Assembly (NCBI RefSeq): GCF_022376295.1
Contig: NZ_CP060140.1
Coordinates: 1,244,356-1,308,355, forward strand
Direction: 5' to 3'
From: Nodularia sphaerocarpa UHCC 0038
Lineage (GTDB): Bacteria > Cyanobacteriota > Cyanobacteriia > Cyanobacteriales > Nostocaceae
Length of the DNA: 64,000 bases
In this document: positions 29,013-37,678 of the stretch, piece by piece
Numbering within the stretch: the stretch's first letter is position 1
Layout of the letters: every line of letters begins with the position of its first letter
The notes under the pieces: generated by a model
Told to the model about the DNA's origin: nothing
The model's database searches: none
The model's input: only the letters and a program-made list of their open reading frames with translations
Translations under genes and position numbers: made by a program

Positions 29013-29504
29013 ATGACTTATACCCAAACCAGCGATCCAAATATTCGTGAATGTGTCCAATCATGGCAAAAATTAGATGTAGATGAACAGTTAGCTTTGT
29101 TTTGGTTTATTTACAAAGAAATGGGAAGTTCCATTACACCAGCCGCCCCTGAAGCGAGTACTGTTTCTCCAGAAATTGCTGAAGGTTTATTCAATCAAGT
29201 TAAAGAATTGAGCCACGAAGAACAATTGCAAGTTCAACGAGACATAATTACTCAAAAGGATACTCAAATTAGCCGTCAATATGGCTCTTTGAGTGATACG
29301 ACAAAACTCTTATTTTGGTATCGATTAGCGCAAGAAATGGAAAGCGGTCATATTATTCCTTTACCTGCGGGTTATCAGCTTTCATCTCCATCTCAAACAC
29401 TGTTAGATCACATCAAAGCGTTACCTTTTGAACAACAGATTAATGCTTTCCGTGATTATGTTTCGCCAATGGGTGCTGAACCCAAATCAGGTGCGGAAAT
29501 TTAA
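29013..29504 (+). CDS. helical carotenoid protein (OCP N-terminal domain paralogue)
   Basis: Carotenoid-binding all-helical protein, homologous to the effector domain of the orange carotenoid protein; acts in quenching of singlet oxygen or of phycobilisome energy. 163 residues, exactly one OCP N-terminal domain, with no C-terminal NTF2-like regulatory domain gene nearby. The carotenoid-contact segments are present: LALFWFIYKEMG (matching the OCP Trp41/Tyr44 block) and KLLFWYRLAQEM (matching Trp110). Start is ambiguous between GTG 29010 and ATG 29013. Stand-alone; HCP clade cannot be assigned by eye. Confidence 0.9.
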   Translation: MTYTQTSDPNIRECVQSWQKLDVDEQLALFWFIYKEMGSSITPAAPEASTVSPEIAEGLFNQVKELSHEEQLQVQRDIITQKDTQISRQYGSLSDTTKLLFWYRLAQEMESGHIIPLPAGYQLSSPSQTLLDHIKALPFEQQINAFRDYVSPMGAEPKSGAEI

Positions 29505-30057
29505 AACAAACGCCACCGCCAACCCCTTCTGTGCAAGCAACAGAGGGGAGTTAAAATATATAGCAGGTAGCACCAAAAATAAATAATGGTGCGTTAGCCT
29601 GCGGCATAACACACCCTACGGTTAATTTATATTTTTCATATACATGGAGTTTTTGTAGCTGACTTATCTTAAATAATGTTAATTATTGCAGAAAATTAAT
29701 TTATTTTGCTCAATGTAGTTAGCAGATACACCCTCTAGCCGTAAGTAACGCTCTTTGTTTTATGTTCTATAATATAAGGCGATCGCTCAAATAATTTCAT
29801 CTATCTTATGGCTAATTTAAATATATTGATTTTTGCAGTAGTAGTTTTGATTTTCATGGAAATTGAGTTGGCTAAATAGTAATATTAATAACTAGGGAAA
29901 ATGTGACAATGTAGATTTAGTTACCTGGAAGAGTTGAATAAATTGTTCACAAAGGATTTCGTATTTCTATATGAGCAAAATAGTTATTTAATTATCGCCG
30001 TTATCAATGATGTATGAAATCGGTTGTTTTTTGCTTTCCTGGTGAGGAAAAAAAAGT

Positions 30058-30090
30058 AAAACCCCAGAACTGGGAATACCTGGGGTTTTT
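30058..30090. terminator. bidirectional factor-independent terminator
   Basis: AAAACCCCAG pairs with CTGGGGTTTT across a 12-base loop, with a T-run on the plus side and, on the minus strand, TTTTAC followed by eight T. Could end the HCP-side transcript and one coming from the right. Confidence 0.7.
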
Positions 30091-30448
30091 AACCTGACCA
30101 CACTTATAGTTTTAATAGAAATTTTGGCAAAAGTCTCAACTACAACGGACATAAATAGGTGAATTGGGTCTAAAAAATCTTGGTAAGCAAGACTATGTTT
30201 ATGCTAGTTAAAGGTTAATTTCTGAGGGAGATGTAAATTTCCCTACTTTGAGGATGGCTGCTAACACAAATTTCATCTATTGGTTCTGGCATTATCATCT
30301 GTTAGATAGATCATTAAAAAGATATAATTTCCTGATTTATGTCTAAAGTTGTAATTTTACAGGCTTGATTTCTTATTGGGAATCGAGAAAAATAAAAATA
30401 TCATGCTTCAACATGATTGTAGCCAATAAAAGTGACAGAAAGCCTACT

Positions 30449-30475
30449 AAATGCCCGCGCCTGTGGGCATTTTTT
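30449..30475 (+). terminator. factor-independent terminator
   Basis: AATGCCC pairs with GGGCATT (loop of 8) followed by TTTT. Plus-strand orientation, with no gene upstream on that strand since 29504 apart from the other hairpin. Confidence 0.65.
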
Positions 30476-30524
30476 ATTGCTCAAATCACCCCCTCCGGTG
30501 CAAGCAACAGAGGGAAGCAGTATT

Positions 30525-31868
30525 TCATCGCCGCAAAATCTCTATTTCATGGTTTTGATTCAAGAGTTGAATAACAGTGTTATACTTTTCCTGAACATCC
30601 TGGCGGTCTTGTGATTCTGGCAACCCTTCATGGCTACCCCGCGCGATCATGTCAGCATGACGCTTGAGAACTTGGTGATATTGGGGATTTTGGGTGTAAG
30701 TGGCAATTAAAGCGATCGCTTTGAGTAAATGAATTGTCACAGCTGCATCAGTTCTGCTGTTCTGCCTAATTTGGTTAAAAGCTTGATCGACTATCTTCTC
30801 AAAAGTTACTGATTTCGCAATCACCCGCAATTGGTTGTGATCATCGTAGCGGTAGGGTGAGGGAAATTGTCTTTGTACTAGATGGCACAGTCCGGCACTC
30901 AGACGGTCAATACAGCGAATGGCAGTGAAAGGATCGTTGATTCCCGGAGAAATAGCACGCAGGGCAATTTCCACTAACTGTTGCAGAGGAAACTCCACAT
31001 CCTGCTGTTCAGTACGTTCCTTTCCTAAAATAAATATTTTTTGCAATCGATGCTTAAGTTTTTGATTGACTCGTTCACCAGGCCAAACCATTACCAGTTC
31101 ACTGTCCTTAATCACAAAGTTTCCTGGTCGAGATTTAAGGTGGATCAAAAGATTGTATTTACAGGCAATTTCCAATAATTTTTCATCATTAATTGCTTGT
31201 AAATAACCATTACTATTGGCTTTAATTGGGTAAGCCTGTAATTGAAAATCGGGTGGAATTTCTCCTAGATGTAGTTGATCTCCTGGTGGATTAACACCGA
31301 TTTTTTCGGGAAATAGCCGATCAATAGCTTTGTCTAAATCTTCACTAACACTCTTAATAACGTGCGATGCCTGAATGATGGTTGATGCGTGATGAAAGAA
31401 GTAAATTAATACGGCAATGCTCAGAATCGCTAGCACGATCCCGACTGTGACTGAAAGATGGGGAATAAACAGGTTGTAGTCCTCTCCATAAATAGTACGC
31501 AGCACCAGCAAGGAATAAATAAATGTGGCAATGAATGTACCCAGGACAATTTGATTACCTGTGTCGCGCATAAAGTTACGCAGCAGCCTTGGTCCGAAGT
31601 TGGCAGAAGCTAGTTGCAGGGCGACAATTGTAATGGAAAAGGCTGTCGCCGCAACACTCACCATTGAACCTGCGATCGCAGATAGCACTTCTCTAGCTCC
31701 ATCGGGACCACCTGTGTAGATCCAATCCCAATCATCAAAACCAATTGTGCGGTCAAGGCTTAACATTGTAAATGCTAAAACCACAGCACTGAGTGCCAGG
31801 ATTCCTGGCAAAAACCAGTAGCTAGTATGAAGTGCATCCCACAACTTGGATAACTTGACTTTATTCAT
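30525..31868 (-). CDS. DUF2254 predicted membrane protein
   Basis: 447 residues. Four N-terminal transmembrane helices (about 20-40, 65-90, 107-130, 140-160) with the family pattern SMVSVAATAFSITIVALQLASANFGPR, then a soluble C-terminal domain (about 165-447) with SPGINDPFTAIRCIDRLSAG. Members are membrane proteins of unknown function. The start overlaps the stop of the upstream MscS gene by 4 bases (ATGA), so the two are translationally coupled and may act together at the membrane. Confidence 0.88.
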   Translation of the reverse strand: MNKVKLSKLWDALHTSYWFLPGILALSAVVLAFTMLSLDRTIGFDDWDWIYTGGPDGAREVLSAIAGSMVSVAATAFSITIVALQLASANFGPRLLRNFMRDTGNQIVLGTFIATFIYSLLVLRTIYGEDYNLFIPHLSVTVGIVLAILSIAVLIYFFHHASTIIQASHVIKSVSEDLDKAIDRLFPEKIGVNPPGDQLHLGEIPPDFQLQAYPIKANSNGYLQAINDEKLLEIACKYNLLIHLKSRPGNFVIKDSELVMVWPGERVNQKLKHRLQKIFILGKERTEQQDVEFPLQQLVEIALRAISPGINDPFTAIRCIDRLSAGLCHLVQRQFPSPYRYDDHNQLRVIAKSVTFEKIVDQAFNQIRQNSRTDAAVTIHLLKAIALIATYTQNPQYHQVLKRHADMIARGSHEGLPESQDRQDVQEKYNTVIQLLNQNHEIEILRR

Positions 31869-32896
31869 GATTCATGGTCTTTCCTGTGAGCATCTACCTT
31901 GCCATTACGGTCTTGCAATTGGGCTAATCGTTTGAGTGAACCGCCAATGCTACGTGGTTTGGGGACTTTGTTTTTACCGGCTGGCCAACCTTCTCGCTGA
32001 CGAGTGCGATCGGCAAAGCCGCGCCGAAGGCGATCGCCATCTGTTTCTTCGGTTTGGTCGTGGAATAAAATTTGTCTGGTAGGATATGGTAAATCAATGC
32101 CATTTTCCACATAAAGCTTTTGCTTAATTGCAGAGATGACTTGATCCCGTGAATCTAGAGCATCTGACCATCGGGGTGGTTGAATCCACCATCGCGCCCG
32201 GATATTAACACTATTTTCGGCAAGTTCCATCACCAGGACATCAGGCGGCGGGTCTTTTAACACAACATCCAAGCTATGCATAGCGTCCAGCATTAACTGC
32301 TTTGTCCAGTCCAGGTCATCACCATAGCCAACACCGACATCGTATTCTAAGCGCCGATTCTCAAAGGCGGTATTTACAGTTACCGAATTGGTAAACAGTT
32401 CAGAGTTGGGAATCACAATCCGCCTACCATCGTAAGTTCTGATGGTAGTAGCTCGTGTTTCAATATTTTCTACCGTACCTTCAAAATTCTTAAAAACAAT
32501 TTGGTCATTGATTTGGAACGGCTCTGTGAGTAGAATTAAAATCCCAGCTAAAAAGTTTTGCAGAATATCGCGAAAAGCAAAACCGATTGCTACCCCACTG
32601 ATTCCCAGCAATTGCACCAAATCCGATGCTTTGAGTGAGGGAAAGACAATGGTTAGAGAAATAAACAAACCCACCAAAACTGTAGTCCCTTGTGCCAACC
32701 TCCCCAACACCATACCCAAATTACGAGCATAGGTGCGGTGACTGGTTAAGCGTTTCACGAGTCGCTTGATTGATCTCCCGACAATTACAAAGATTGTAAA
32801 AACAAACAACCCTAGCAGAATATTGGGTAGCAGAATAATGAAATCGTTAGCCATTTTCTGCACCCTGTCCAAAAGTGCCGATATCTCTGCATTCAT
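31865..32896 (-). CDS. MscS-family mechanosensitive ion channel
   Basis: Small-conductance mechanosensitive channel for osmotic down-shock release. 343 residues. Three transmembrane helices (about 18-40, 62-85, 95-120); the pore-lining third helix and beta domain carry LLGISGVAIGFAFRDILQNFLAGI, LLTEPFQINDQIVF and VIPNSELFTNSVTVN. A cytoplasmic vestibule follows. The C-terminus is extended and includes the 32-base dispersed repeat (32006-32037), read as an Arg/Ala/Gly-rich stretch. Co-transcribed with the DUF2254 gene. Confidence 0.93.
   Translation of the reverse strand: MNAEISALLDRVQKMANDFIILLPNILLGLFVFTIFVIVGRSIKRLVKRLTSHRTYARNLGMVLGRLAQGTTVLVGLFISLTIVFPSLKASDLVQLLGISGVAIGFAFRDILQNFLAGILILLTEPFQINDQIVFKNFEGTVENIETRATTIRTYDGRRIVIPNSELFTNSVTVNTAFENRRLEYDVGVGYGDDLDWTKQLMLDAMHSLDVVLKDPPPDVLVMELAENSVNIRARWWIQPPRWSDALDSRDQVISAIKQKLYVENGIDLPYPTRQILFHDQTEETDGDRLRRGFADRTRQREGWPAGKNKVPKPRSIGGSLKRLAQLQDRNGKVDAHRKDHES
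32006..32037. repeat. 32-bp palindromic dispersed repeat in the mscS C-terminus
   Basis: Begins GCGATCGGCAAAGCCGCGCC and matches 28 of 32 bases of the copy at 3510-3541. Contains a terminal HIP1 site. Confidence 0.7.
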
Positions 32897-33034
32897 CCAG
32901 ATTCCTCACTGTTCAGTCGTTGCTGATGATAGCCAAAAGTCGGGGAATTAAATACCTTCTCAGGTTTAGATTTTGGTGTACTGCAAGATAGATTTGTCAA
33001 TTTGTCAAAATGTCAGCGTTTTCGGTGAACCCTT

Positions 33035-33062
33035 GTAGAGACGTTCCATGGAACGTCTCTAC
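33035..33062. repeat. 28-bp perfect palindrome (dispersed element)
   Basis: GTAGAGACGTTCCA plus its exact reverse complement, same family and flanks as 22399-22426; sits directly downstream of the TIGR03985 gene. Confidence 0.85.
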
Positions 33063-33081
33063 ATTCTTTGTCACCAGATAT

Positions 33082-34521
33082 CTATTGATAATTAGATAAT
33101 TCTTGTATTGCTTCTTTTCGTAATTGCTGCCGAATTGATAATGGAGCGATTACTTCGCCATTTGGTCGCCAGTCTCGCAGGCGCATCAAAACGTTAATAT
33201 CTCCAGTGCGTATCCAACCCATGTAATAAGCATCACTATGGGGTTTTTGCTGCAATATATCTAAAACTTGTTGCTGTTGGGCTTCTGGAATATTCTTCCC
33301 TATCAGTTTGGGTAACTTTTCGTAAGGGACTGCACAAAAGGAAGGATGGCGAAAGGTATTGTCTACATACCTACTGGCGAAGGCGGGGGGAAAACGCAGG
33401 ATGAGAAATTCTCGTTGCAGGTAAAAGTTAAATCCCCAAGCTGCATCTAATTCGGCTTGAATGTAGGCTGGTGTGGGTAATTCGCCTGTATGCCACATTT
33501 GTTTTAATGCTTTGGGAACAGCAGGATCTCCCCAGGGTAGGACGTGCAGGTTTGGCGAGGCGATGCGGTCGAGGCGATAGTTATGCCAGGCTATGTTGTT
33601 TTGGGGATCTATGCCATAGGCGCTGAGGTATTTGGCACGGCGGAGGTAATGCAGGCAAACAGGATAAACTGTAATTTGGACTTTTTTCTCTGCTGTTACC
33701 GAGTAGTCAAATCGCACTACACCACCGGGAGTTTTTCGCCAAAGTTGTTCTATTTGTTCTTGGTAGTTATCTACTTGGTCTTGGGTTTCTGTGGAGAGGA
33801 TATAGTCGAGGTGCAGAAATATTCGCTGTTGCGGGGCTTGAGTTAGTGGTGAGGCGGAATTATCGGCAATTTGTTCCCACAGGTTCTGGACTATGAGGTT
33901 TAAGTTGGGTTGGACAAAGGCGACTGATTCTAAGACTTGCAGCAGTTCCCAGGTTTGGGGTATGGAAAGTTGGGTAAAGCTGGGTTGGGTGGTGGCGGTT
34001 TCTGGGGGTTTGGGTAGTTGTAATTGCTGAAGACATTGGTATTGTCCTTGACTGACTTTTTGCAACCATCCGAGATGAGTTAGCTGTTTGAGGTCGTCTC
34101 TGAGGGAACGGTGGACTGTGGTAAAGGGTCGTTGCTGTAGTTGTTGCTGGAGGTGTTGCGGATTGATGCCGCTTAGTTGTAATATTGCTGTTTGCCATTG
34201 GTTTTCAGATATGTGCAGTCCTGATTTTTCTAGGATTTCTATACAGGTGCGATGGCAAATACAGGTGAAGTCGCTACATTTGGCGGTGATTTCTGGGGGT
34301 TCGAGTTTTTCGCTTTTAGGATGAGTTTCGGCAAATAGGCGATCGCGCAGTTGAGAGTAGGTAAAATGCTTGGGGAGATGATGCGCCCATTGTGTCTCGC
34401 GGCCATAGAGTTGATTTAATATCCACCAGTGTCTGATGGCGCGGTGGAAGCGGTTAGCTAGTTGTCCGGCTGCTAACCAGTGTAAAATTTGCGGTGTGGG
34501 AGAACGGATGGCTTGCAGCAT
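33082..34521 (-). CDS. TIGR03985-like, WYL-domain CRISPR-associated protein
   Basis: 479 residues, similar to the TIGR03985 family found near CRISPR loci of cyanobacteria. The N-terminal half (about 1-170) has short helices compatible with winged-helix DNA binding and a Cys/His cluster (CSDFTCICHRTC, about 83-94) that could bind a metal. The C-terminal half has a WYL-like core: ITVYPVCLHYLRRAKYLSAYGID followed by NYRLDRIASPNLHVLPWGDP. WYL proteins are often ligand-responsive transcription regulators of CRISPR or defence genes. It lies at the left border of the island and diverges from the hicB-like gene. The family call is from memory of its pattern. Confidence 0.65.
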   Translation of the reverse strand: MLQAIRSPTPQILHWLAAGQLANRFHRAIRHWWILNQLYGRETQWAHHLPKHFTYSQLRDRLFAETHPKSEKLEPPEITAKCSDFTCICHRTCIEILEKSGLHISENQWQTAILQLSGINPQHLQQQLQQRPFTTVHRSLRDDLKQLTHLGWLQKVSQGQYQCLQQLQLPKPPETATTQPSFTQLSIPQTWELLQVLESVAFVQPNLNLIVQNLWEQIADNSASPLTQAPQQRIFLHLDYILSTETQDQVDNYQEQIEQLWRKTPGGVVRFDYSVTAEKKVQITVYPVCLHYLRRAKYLSAYGIDPQNNIAWHNYRLDRIASPNLHVLPWGDPAVPKALKQMWHTGELPTPAYIQAELDAAWGFNFYLQREFLILRFPPAFASRYVDNTFRHPSFCAVPYEKLPKLIGKNIPEAQQQQVLDILQQKPHSDAYYMGWIRTGDINVLMRLRDWRPNGEVIAPLSIRQQLRKEAIQELSNYQ

Positions 34522-34573
34522 AAGGGATGTGGCGGATAATATGGTTTGTGTGTTTACACAATACTATTAGACA

Positions 34574-34906
34574 ATGATGAAGTATAAAGGATATGAGGCG
34601 ATCATTGAATTTGATGATGAGGCGGAAATCTTTCATGGTGAGGTCGTCAACCTTCGGGATGTAATTACATTTCAAGGTGATAGCGTCAAAGATTTAAAGC
34701 AAGCATTCCAAGATTCAATTGCAGATTACCTTGATTTTTGTCGAGAACGTGGCGAAGAACCTGAGAAGCCTTTTTCTGGTAAGTTTCTGCTCAGAATTAA
34801 CCCTGAGTTACATAAGTCTATTGCTATTCAAGCGAGAAAAGAAGGTCGCAGTCTTAATTCTTGGGTGGAAAAATGTTTGTCGCTGTATGCTAGTGAGCAA
34901 GTTTAA
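34574..34906 (+). CDS. HicB-family antitoxin-like protein, orphan
   Basis: 110 residues. N-terminal HicB-like fold (GYEAIIEFDDEAEIFHGEVV, then DLKQAFQDSIADYLDFCRERG) and a C-terminal ribbon-helix-helix DNA-binding segment (LLRINPELHKSIAIQARKEG then NSWVEKCLSLY). HicB normally neutralises and co-represses with the small mRNase HicA, but no hicA-like frame is found on either side: the left neighbour starts 52 bases away on the other strand. It is therefore either a solitary regulator or the remnant of a toxin-antitoxin pair. Confidence 0.8.
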   Translation: MMKYKGYEAIIEFDDEAEIFHGEVVNLRDVITFQGDSVKDLKQAFQDSIADYLDFCRERGEEPEKPFSGKFLLRINPELHKSIAIQARKEGRSLNSWVEKCLSLYASEQV

Positions 34907-35324
34907 AGCGTTGCTGAATCAAAGTATGAATTTAGGTGTAGAGACGTTCCATGTAACGTCTCTACATGGGTTTTGACATCATCAAAAATCTTGTTCATAT
35001 TCTCAATCAGCAACGCCAAGTTTAATTTTTGAGAAAACGAACCACAGAGTACAGGGAGAAAGAAGAGTTTAAGTGTATCTGTACCTCAGTTCTCAAGTTG
35101 AGAATTGATTCTCAGGCGGTTATTGCTATTTTGTTCAGTCTTTGGAATACCCCTTTTCTATACTAGTGCCATAATAAACGCATCGAAAAAAAGCACCTTT
35201 CCTTTTATCTCTTGATTACAGCTGTTAGATCACAATCACGGTGATGTTATATCAGCACGTCGGGAGTGGGAAAAGATTGAATTTATGTAGGTTTACCAAG
35301 GACACAAGAAAGGACGCAACGCTG
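34907..35324. other. intergenic region between hicB-like and csx3-ATPase genes
   Basis: Holds an imperfect copy of the GTAGAGACGTT palindrome (34938-34965) and an inverted pair AGCGTTGCTGA (34908) / TCAGCAACGC (about 35007-35016) that brackets about 100 bases including that palindrome. Upstream part presumably carries the csx3-ATPase promoter. Confidence 0.5.
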
Positions 35325-36245
35325 ATGACTGAACGGGCTTTGAGTTTACACTTAAGTGAATCGGTGATTTCCCAAAGCTGGAAATACCAATTTTTAACGA
35401 TTTCTTTAACGAAAAGCGATCGCCTCATCGAACCAGCAGACTTGAGAGATTTAGAACTTCCATCGGGTATTGATACCACTGGCGGTGTGGTGATTTCTGG
35501 ACGCGCCCCCATTTGGTTGTATGCTTACTTAGTTCACGAACTCCATCCTACAGCTTGGGTAGCTTGTTATGATCCGCGCTTGGGTGCAATAGTTGTAGCA
35601 ACTCACACTCATTTAGTTCGCATTGGTGATGTCATTCTCATCGATCCACCCAATGGCCGCCAAAAACAATTATGTCCGGCTTTAATGGTTGTGGGGCCAC
35701 CAGATAGCGGTAAAAGTGTGTTTTCTCATGCTTTGTTTCAAGCTTTGTTGGCAGAAAATCCTGATATATATCTGCAACGCGCCCATTGGGATGGTGAGGG
35801 TAATTACCTTTTAGAACTAGAAGCAACAACAACTGAGTTAGAAATTGAAGCTTTTAAAACGCGCGATCGCGGTGCTTTGACAGAGCGATTTTTTCCCTAC
35901 CATTCTCAAGTTATCCTTCAGTTACGACGACAGAAATCTCTGGTAATTGTGGATGTGGGCGGAATGGTACAACCGGAAAAGTTACCGATTTTAGACGCTT
36001 GTACCCATTATATGATTATCAGTTCCCAGGTTGCGGCTGTTGATGCTTGGCATGAATTTTGTGGCGCGCGTGGTAATTTAAAACCCATCGGTGTGATTAA
36101 TAGTGTTCTGAGTGAGACAGAAATTATTCATCAGGAAAAACCTTATTTAGAGATGACTGCTGGTCGGTGGATACGCGGAAAAGCTGCTACTGTCCCTCAC
36201 CCTTTCTTGAAACGGGTGAGAGAATTAATTATTCTAAATAAGTAA
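35325..36245 (+). CDS. csx3: Csx3 (Crn3-type ring nuclease) fused to a P-loop ATPase domain
   Basis: 306 residues from ATG 35325 (AGAAAGGA upstream); an in-frame ATG at 35241 exists but the Csx3 fold starts at MTERALSLHL. The N-terminal 110 residues carry the Csx3 pattern GVVISGRAPIWLYAYLVHE, then WVACYDPRLGAIVVATHTH and GDVILID, including the His of the cOA-cleavage site region. Csx3/Crn3 degrades cyclic tetra-adenylate. A second domain (about 120-306) has a Walker A motif VVGPPDSGKSVFSHALF and a Walker B-like LVIVDVGGM. Csx3-AAA fusions are known in cyanobacteria, with unclear ATPase role. It lies apart from the csm operon on the opposite strand. Confidence 0.85.
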   Translation: MTERALSLHLSESVISQSWKYQFLTISLTKSDRLIEPADLRDLELPSGIDTTGGVVISGRAPIWLYAYLVHELHPTAWVACYDPRLGAIVVATHTHLVRIGDVILIDPPNGRQKQLCPALMVVGPPDSGKSVFSHALFQALLAENPDIYLQRAHWDGEGNYLLELEATTTELEIEAFKTRDRGALTERFFPYHSQVILQLRRQKSLVIVDVGGMVQPEKLPILDACTHYMIISSQVAAVDAWHEFCGARGNLKPIGVINSVLSETEIIHQEKPYLEMTAGRWIRGKAATVPHPFLKRVRELIILNK

Positions 36246-36744
36246 ATACTCTGTAGTAATTGCTGTGATTTGTAGGATTTAATATTCTATGATGCAGCAA
36301 ATTATTACTCAGGCGATATCGCACTTGGGAAACAGATGATTTAAGAAGTTCAGCAATGTTGTAAATATGTGTACTACATATAGGATTCCTATTTGATTTT
36401 AGAAAAGACACGTAGTGGCATGACAAGCCTAAAATAGTGCATAAGCATAAATATTGTGGGGTGGGCTTCTAGCCCGCCCAGAACAGGCAAGATGCCTGTT
36501 CCACAAGAGAAACATAATGCAACATTTTAAGCTTGCCACGCCAGTAGGGTGTGTTAGCGGTAGCGTAACGCACCAAATCCTAAATAATAGTGCGTTACAA
36601 ATTTCATCCTAACGCACCCTACAATAGTAAACGGTATTGTGTAGAGGTTATATTTCTAGGATACTCTTGGGATGTCGGGGAGAGCGATCGCTTCTCATTA
36701 AAAGTTGCGTGGGGGGAAGGTGGTGATGGTTTGGAAATCTTGGT
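36246..36744. other. repeat-rich spacer between csx3-ATPase and CARF genes
   Basis: Convergent spacer. Contains CAGGCAAGATGCCTGTTCCAC (about 36483, also near 733), and two copies of the GTAGGGTGTGTTAG / CTAACGCACCCTAC element (36543-36575 and 36612-36625). No gene seen. Confidence 0.55.
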
Positions 36745-37656
36745 TTAAACTAAGCTACCTAAGCGTTCACGTAGTTCTTTTGTTGCTTGTTCCAAATGTT
36801 CTGGTGTATAACCTGTAGTTTCCACAGAAACAGCGATATGTTTTTGTTCACTTTCATGTAAATGAATCCAAAATATATGACGACCATCAGGAGTTTTTCG
36901 AGTAGCTGCTTTGACTCCATTTTTAGGAGCAGAAAAAGCATTTTTATCAAAGCGCACATACTCAACCCAAATAATATCTTGTAGCATTTTTTCTACTTTT
37001 TTCCATATTTTTGGTCTATGATGACCGTAGGAATCATCTTGAACTTTAATGATTTTTGACCTATCTAGCCCAGATTCAGGTAAATTTGCACGTCTTACTA
37101 ATACTTCAGGCTGGGCGGTATCAGATAAATATGGTAAGTAAATAAGTGCCTTATATTGTTCATGAACATAGCATACAGGAAGTTTAAAGGCGTTACCTAC
37201 CAGCGCCATAACCATCGTCTGGGCTTTAAAACCACCAGTTGCTGCTAAAGTAACGTTTCCCTTAGCTTCTGTAATCAATTTTTTGAGAAGTATCGCCATC
37301 TGTTCTAGTGCTGAACCTGACTCATCTAAGTCATAATTAATTCCGGGGACTGGATGCAGATGTACATTTTTTTGAGAGTGAATAGTTTGGAGATATTCCT
37401 GCATTACTTCAGCACATTCTAAGCCAGAGGGAGTATCTGAATGCAATAAGAAAATTTCATCATTAAAACTGGGATTAAGTCGCCAGAATGTATTGGTTTC
37501 AGCACTAATAAGTTCTGGATCTATTTCACCCATCCATTTAAGAGCGATTTTACGATCACCTATTTTTTTCTGACCAACCCAAGGACGTTTATTCTCTAAA
37601 TTGTCATCACGATTAGTAAGAAGTGAAGTACCTACAGTCATCATCATTGTTTCCAT
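36745..37656 (-). CDS. CARF-domain protein of type III CRISPR (TIGR02619-like)
   Basis: 303 residues. The N-terminus MMTVGTSLLTNRDD and the later VTLAATGGFKAQTMVMALVG with LPVCYVHEQY match the CARF (cOA-sensing Rossmann) domain of the APE2256/TIGR02619 family. No HEPN R-x4-6-H pair is evident, so it is not a classic Csm6. The last 100 residues form a separate domain with YVRFDKNAFSAPKNGVKAAT and GRHIFWIHLHESEQKHIAVS; a RelE-like effector is one possibility, as known for other CARF proteins, but I cannot establish it. It follows cas6 by 22 bases, last gene of the csm operon, so it is the likely receptor of the Cas10-made signal. Confidence 0.75.
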   Translation of the reverse strand: METMMMTVGTSLLTNRDDNLENKRPWVGQKKIGDRKIALKWMGEIDPELISAETNTFWRLNPSFNDEIFLLHSDTPSGLECAEVMQEYLQTIHSQKNVHLHPVPGINYDLDESGSALEQMAILLKKLITEAKGNVTLAATGGFKAQTMVMALVGNAFKLPVCYVHEQYKALIYLPYLSDTAQPEVLVRRANLPESGLDRSKIIKVQDDSYGHHRPKIWKKVEKMLQDIIWVEYVRFDKNAFSAPKNGVKAATRKTPDGRHIFWIHLHESEQKHIAVSVETTGYTPEHLEQATKELRERLGSLV

Positions 37657-37678
37657 GATATTTTATTTCCCTAAATTG

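Larger units (their letters stand above)
29505..30524. other. 1-kb intergenic region with two hairpin terminators
   Basis: Contains a GTGCGTTAGCCTGCGGCATA repeat (29590-29620), a possible 23-codon frame at 29808-29879, and two factor-independent terminator-like hairpins at 30058-30090 and 30449-30475. No conventional gene seen; the stretch between the two hairpins may encode a non-coding RNA. Confidence 0.5.

Noticed and set aside
30365..30614. Two short plus-strand frames over the terminator before the DUF2254 gene end
   Set aside because: They cross a terminator hairpin and the antisense of DUF2254.
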